Below, one piece after another: positions 25,329 to 28,548 of a DNA stretch of 28,548 nt. The notes beneath the pieces are model-generated. The model made no database searches, was not told where the DNA came from, and saw nothing but the letters and a program-made list of their open reading frames with translations. The stretch's first letter is position 1, and each line of letters starts with the position of its first letter. The stretch comes from CAYLKS01 sp964384205 [NCBI: uncultured bacterium] (lineage in GTDB: Bacteria > JAGOEH01). Location of the stretch: positions 22,007 to 50,554 of the forward strand of contig CAYLKS010000016.1 in assembly GCA_964384205.1 (NCBI GenBank). The letters are read 5' to 3'. The position numbers were made by a program, and so were the translations under genes.

Positions 25329-26321
25329 ATGAAAAAAATATTAGTAGTAGTGATTTTGTTTATATTAAATATAAACGTTTTTTCTCAATCTAAAGTTGGT
25401 ACAACTGCAGCGAATTTTCTTCTTGTTGGAGTTTCAGCAAGGACTGTTGCTTTGGGTGAAGCAAGTGTTGCATCAGGTGTGGATGCATCAGGGATGTATT
25501 ATAACCCAGCAATTATTTGTTTTATTCCTTCTAACCAAATTGTACTGAACCATGTTCAATGGTTTGCAGGGATTAAATTTGATTATGGCACTTCTGTTAT
25601 AAATTTGGGAAATATAGGAAATGTTGGATGTTTTTTTAATTCTATGAATTCTGGACAGATTGAAATAACAACAGAAGAACGTCCCAATGGAATTGGTGCT
25701 AAATATACAGTTTCTGATATAGTATTTGGCTTGACTTATGGCAGATCTTTAACTGATAGATTTAATATAGGCGCAACATTTAAATATATAAAATCAACGA
25801 TTATGAATACCAGTGCAAGTGCTATTGCTTCTGATGTGGGACTTACTTTCCATACTCCTTATGACCCATTATCTATAGGATTTAGTATAACTAATATTGG
25901 TACTGAAATGAGAATGGATGGACCTGACCTTGCAGGTAGATGGGATCCAGATCCGCGTGTTAATGGTAATAATGATGCTATTGTGGTATATCAATATACC
26001 AAATCGTGGGATCTTCCGGTAACTTTACGTTTTGGTACAAATTTTGTAGTTTTTAAATCTTTGTCTAATAAAGTCTACTTATTGGCGGATGCTGTTTTTC
26101 CTAATTCTAATTATAATTATGTTAATATTGGAGCAGAATATATTCTTATGGATAAGTATTATTTAAGAGTTGGTATGAGACAATTATTTTTAACAGATGC
26201 TGAAGGTAGAATAAATTTCGGTGCTGGTTTACATCTTAAAAAATTCTTTTTTGATTATGCTTATAGTGATCGTGGTTTTCTTGATTATGTGCAATATTTT
26301 ACTTTTGGTATAAATTTTTGA
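25329..26321 (+). CDS. PorV/PorQ-family outer-membrane beta-barrel protein (cassette 2)
   Basis: 330 residues from ATG 25329, chosen for its signal peptide (MKKILVVVILFILNINVFSQ) and good ribosome binding site. It starts like its paralogue at 7114: KVGTTAANFLLVGVSART at the same residue numbers, LGEASVASGVDASGMYYNPA at 42-61, though the usual 'W-N-P-A-G' is Y-N-P-A-I here, so the region is more diverged. The remaining sequence is beta-strand rich and ends in an aromatic-rich barrel terminus (YFTFGINF). Likely a T9SS shuttle or barrel associated with the surface protein just upstream. The stop TGA overlaps the next ATG by one base. Confidence 0.86.
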   Translation: MKKILVVVILFILNINVFSQSKVGTTAANFLLVGVSARTVALGEASVASGVDASGMYYNPAIICFIPSNQIVLNHVQWFAGIKFDYGTSVINLGNIGNVGCFFNSMNSGQIEITTEERPNGIGAKYTVSDIVFGLTYGRSLTDRFNIGATFKYIKSTIMNTSASAIASDVGLTFHTPYDPLSIGFSITNIGTEMRMDGPDLAGRWDPDPRVNGNNDAIVVYQYTKSWDLPVTLRFGTNFVVFKSLSNKVYLLADAVFPNSNYNYVNIGAEYILMDKYYLRVGMRQLFLTDAEGRINFGAGLHLKKFFFDYAYSDRGFLDYVQYFTFGINF

Positions 26322-27568
26322 TGAGAAAAATTTTCATTGGCTTTTTTATATTGATTTTTTTGTTTTGCAGTGATAAAACAAAAAAAACGAAAATAGTTGC
26401 GAAATATAAAAATATAAATATTTATCTTTGTGAATTTGAGAAATATTATAGTAAAAATTTTTTGATTAATTATAAATATGATAATTTACAGGCAAGAAAA
26501 GATTTTGCTCAACGGCTTATTGAACAAACATTAATTGCACAAATTGGGTTACAAAAAAATATAGATACAATATCTTCTGTTGTAAGGAATATAGATATAG
26601 AATATGGTAAGTTGTTAAGAGAAAAATATCTTAAATCTATTATACTTGATACTCTTGCTCCTCCTGATAAAAAAAGATTAAACCAGATTTTAAAACGTTA
26701 TAGTAAAATATTTTATATTAGAAGGATAATTTCTTTTGATTCTCTTCTAATTTTTAAGAAGAAAGATAGTATTATAAATAATTTTGATTTTTATTTTGCT
26801 AAATTTAATAAAATAAAACATAGAGGCATTTATGCCGAGTATTTGAAACTTCCATGGAAAAATATAGAATATGAAGTAGAAGATGTATTTTATAAATTGC
26901 AGCCCGGAGAGGTTTCAGGATTTATAAATTCTACATATGGATATTATATTTTTAAAGTTGATTCTATAAAAGATAGCATTAATATTGCTCAGACTGATAA
27001 GTATAAAACAATAGAAGATATAAAAAAGATTGATATGTTTAAAAGATTTGATTATTATGCTTTGAAAAAGATTAGAGAAATATTGCTTGAGAATAAGCCT
27101 GTTATTTTTTTAAAAAAAGCAAGATTACTATGGAGTGAGTATAAAAATGATATTGAAAAGAATTTAGAAATTAGTATTGATAAAAATAGTAGATTTCATC
27201 AAATTATTGCTTTTGTTGATAATGGTCGGTTGACTTTATATTTTGATGAGTTTATTAATAGATTGTCAACAATTCCAAAATATTATCAAAATATAACTGG
27301 TTTGAATAGAGCTATTCAACTGGCTTTAAGAGATAAAATTTTAGAGATGAAGGCACGAGAATATGGTATAGAAGAATCTCCGTGTTTTTCTGTATTGAAA
27401 AATAGAGTTAAATATGAGCAAATTTATTTTTATATGTTGTTTAGTACCGGTAAAACAGATTTTAAATGGGCACATAATTTGTTGCTACCAAAAGATTATA
27501 AAAAAGAAGATATTATTTATTTTGAAGATAATCTAAAAAATTTATTTATAAATAATAGATTATTTTAA
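26321..27568 (+). CDS. Peptidyl-prolyl isomerase-like lipoprotein (parvulin/SurA-PrsA type)
   Basis: 415 residues from ATG 26321 (TGATG overlap with the gene before; the alternative TTG three bases upstream adds one Met). A lipoprotein signal MRKIFIGFFILIFLFCS places Cys16 at the cleavage site. A SurA-like N-terminal segment (VAKYKNINIYLCEFEKYY) is followed by a helical region and a parvulin-like fragment at about residues 185-217 (VFYKLQPGEVSGFINSTYGYYIFKVDS), which matches the C-terminal signature of PpiC domains. The earlier parvulin strands are hard to recognise, so catalytic activity is uncertain and a chaperone role is more likely. Position after a PorV-like barrel suggests a periplasmic helper in folding the receptor, surface protein or barrel of this run (inference). 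It converges with the minus-strand gene, the stops overlapping by 4 bases. Confidence 0.75.
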   Translation: MRKIFIGFFILIFLFCSDKTKKTKIVAKYKNINIYLCEFEKYYSKNFLINYKYDNLQARKDFAQRLIEQTLIAQIGLQKNIDTISSVVRNIDIEYGKLLREKYLKSIILDTLAPPDKKRLNQILKRYSKIFYIRRIISFDSLLIFKKKDSIINNFDFYFAKFNKIKHRGIYAEYLKLPWKNIEYEVEDVFYKLQPGEVSGFINSTYGYYIFKVDSIKDSINIAQTDKYKTIEDIKKIDMFKRFDYYALKKIREILLENKPVIFLKKARLLWSEYKNDIEKNLEISIDKNSRFHQIIAFVDNGRLTLYFDEFINRLSTIPKYYQNITGLNRAIQLALRDKILEMKAREYGIEESPCFSVLKNRVKYEQIYFYMLFSTGKTDFKWAHNLLLPKDYKKEDIIYFEDNLKNLFINNRLF

Positions 27569-27984
27569 TCTTTGGCAAAATCTATAATAACAGGGTAAAA
27601 TTTATCATTTTTTTCATGAATTTTGCTAATAATTTTTACAAACACAAAAGATAAAAGAAAAGATACTAATGTAATTACAGGTAATAGCCAATGTTTGTTA
27701 TATAATTCTTTAAAATATTCTCCAACAAAATAACCACCTATTAGAAATATGATAGGCAATATAAAAAATAAAGCTGATAAATATATTTTTTTATTTTCAT
27801 TAAATTCAAGGAGTATTTTGTTACCCGGTTTTGCGTTTATTTTGTTAATTGCTATTAATTCAATGCTATCTCCTAATAATGAGCATGAAGACTTGTTTTT
27901 ACATGTTGAACAAGCTTCTGCTTCTAATATTTTTACTTTTGCTAATTTTTCATTTAATAATTGAGTTATAATTCCTGTTTCCAT
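27565..27984 (-). CDS. RseC/MucC-family membrane protein
   Basis: 139 residues on the minus strand. The cytoplasmic N-terminal domain (METGIITQLLNEKLAKVKI) contains C-x2-C-x5-C in EACSTCKNKSSCSLLGD, as in RseC, and is followed by a short beta-type segment (INAKPGNKILLEF). Two membrane segments lie at about residues 68-90 (LSALFFILPIIFLIGGYFV) and 100-118. RseC proteins are linked to Rnf/SoxR reduction or electron transfer and to envelope stress control, by family knowledge. AAGGA before the ATG is a good ribosome binding site. A consensus-like promoter sits just upstream (28073-28101). The gene's stop overlaps the stop of the opposing lipoprotein gene by 4 bases, with no terminator between. 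Confidence 0.85.
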   Translation of the reverse strand: METGIITQLLNEKLAKVKILEAEACSTCKNKSSCSLLGDSIELIAINKINAKPGNKILLEFNENKKIYLSALFFILPIIFLIGGYFVGEYFKELYNKHWLLPVITLVSFLLSFVFVKIISKIHEKNDKFYPVIIDFAKD

Positions 27985-28072
27985 ATAATCCTTTCTTTTT
28001 TTCTTTTTTTAATGTTTTTTTTTAAATAAAGTTCCTAAAAAATTAGAATTTATATTTTATTGTTGATTTTGT

Positions 28073-28101
28073 AAGATAAAATCTTAAAATTATTTTGTCA
28101 A
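28073..28101 (-). promoter_or_regulatory. Sigma-70-type promoter driving the RseC-family gene
   Basis: Read on the minus strand: TTGACA (28101-28096), a 17-base spacer, then TATCTT (28078-28073), about 90 bases before the start at 27984. This suggests the RseC gene can be transcribed separately from the upstream ArsF-like gene. Confidence 0.55.
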
Positions 28102-28153
28102 TTAAGCTTTAACTTTTTGTTAATAGAAGTATAATGTATTTTATAACTTATAT

Positions 28154-28546
28154 TTACTTAGAGTTTAATATTTTTAAAAAATCATTTATATTAGCTTGAA
28201 TAAAATTTATAATTTTGTCATTATAATCGAGCATTTTCCAGACATCTTCCAATATTTTAATTTTTATAATTTTGTTGTTTTTTATCAAAACAATAACTGG
28301 AATTTGAGATTCTGTATTAAAATCCTTGAGAAAATGGGCGTTTTTTTCTTCATCTGTATTTATAGATTTAAAGGTTATAATATTTTTTCTTATTAATTTT
28401 TCATATTGTGGTTTTACTTCTATTTCTGTATTTGAATATAAATTTTTTCCTTTGCCGCCAAAGATTGCAGCTTTTGTTAGGTTTTCTACAGTGAGACAGG
28501 CTTCACATCTGAAAGTACCATGTAGATAATATACTTCTATTCTATT
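28154..28546 (-). CDS. ArsF-type thioredoxin-like protein, C-terminal part (5' partial at the right edge)
   Basis: On the minus strand the frame is open from the window edge to the TAA complement at 28154-28156, giving 130 residues with no start inside the window. It begins NRIEVYYLHGTFRCEACLTVE, a beta-strand followed by a C-x2-C motif at the start of a helix, and later has NIITFKSINTDEEKNAHF and SQIPVIVLIKNNK (with a likely cis-Pro), which gives a thioredoxin-like fold. The pattern HGT-x-R-C-x2-C-L-T-x-E and 'V-W-x-L/M-L' matches the nitrophenyl compound nitroreductase subunit ArsF family as I remember it. Redox role inferred. The two open plus-strand frames over it are antisense shadows. 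Confidence 0.75.
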   Translation of the reverse strand, partial: NRIEVYYLHGTFRCEACLTVENLTKAAIFGGKGKNLYSNTEIEVKPQYEKLIRKNIITFKSINTDEEKNAHFLKDFNTESQIPVIVLIKNNKIIKIKILEDVWKMLDYNDKIINFIQANINDFLKILNSK

Positions 28547-28548
28547 AG

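Noticed and set aside
27749-27964. Plus-strand frame opposite the RseC gene
   Set aside because: Antisense shadow; the minus-strand frame has the Cys motif, two membrane segments and a good ribosome binding site.
28196-28529. Two plus-strand frames near the right edge
   Set aside because: They lie opposite the ArsF-like frame, which has recognisable thioredoxin-like features; the plus frames have low-complexity Phe/Ile-rich sequence and no ribosome binding site.

Overview
The window is an AT-rich, gene-dense stretch from a Gram-negative bacterium of the FCB group, probably outside Bacteroidia proper (an Ignavibacteriota-, Calditrichota-, Cloacimonadota- or KSB1-like lineage). The evidence is a typical type A sorting domain of the type IX secretion system (T9SS) with the 'FQNYPNPFNPTTKI' signature, two PorV/PorQ-family barrels, two TonB-dependent receptors with an N-terminal carboxypeptidase-regulatory-like domain, and no SusD homologue. 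I cannot name the genus. No tRNA, rRNA, CRISPR array or insertion sequence was seen.

Layout: (1) 2-1324 is the 3' part of a secreted protein with two carbohydrate-binding-like modules and a T9SS sorting domain; it starts outside the window. A hairpin follows at 1338-1375. (2) 1393-15588 is a tightly packed run of nine genes: TonB receptor, ~1000-residue surface protein, PorV-like barrel, sugar-binding lipoprotein, two ABC permeases, an exported helical-barrel-like protein, a GH130 phosphorylase/hydrolase and a GH2 beta-mannosidase. (3) 15589-16206 is a 618-base gap without a convincing gene. (4) 16207-17902 holds a DUF432 protein and an MscS channel. (5) 18120-27568 is a second run: ROK regulator, then a second TonB receptor / giant surface protein / PorV-like triplet, then a parvulin-like lipoprotein. 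(6) On the minus strand are an RseC-family membrane protein (27565-27984) and the C-terminal part of an ArsF-type thioredoxin-like protein (28154-28546, running off the right edge).

Working together (inference): the locus looks like a beta-mannoside utilisation island. A surface protein binds or cuts the polysaccharide, the TonB receptor with its large surface partner moves oligosaccharides across the outer membrane, the exported protein at 11090-12424 may act in the periplasm, the binding-protein/permease set imports the products, and GH130 plus GH2 release mannose or mannose-1-phosphate in the cytoplasm. The ROK protein is the obvious candidate regulator. The main point of interest is the duplicated three-gene cassette (receptor + giant T9SS-type surface protein + PorV-like protein), which may do the SusC/SusD job with an unrelated surface partner.
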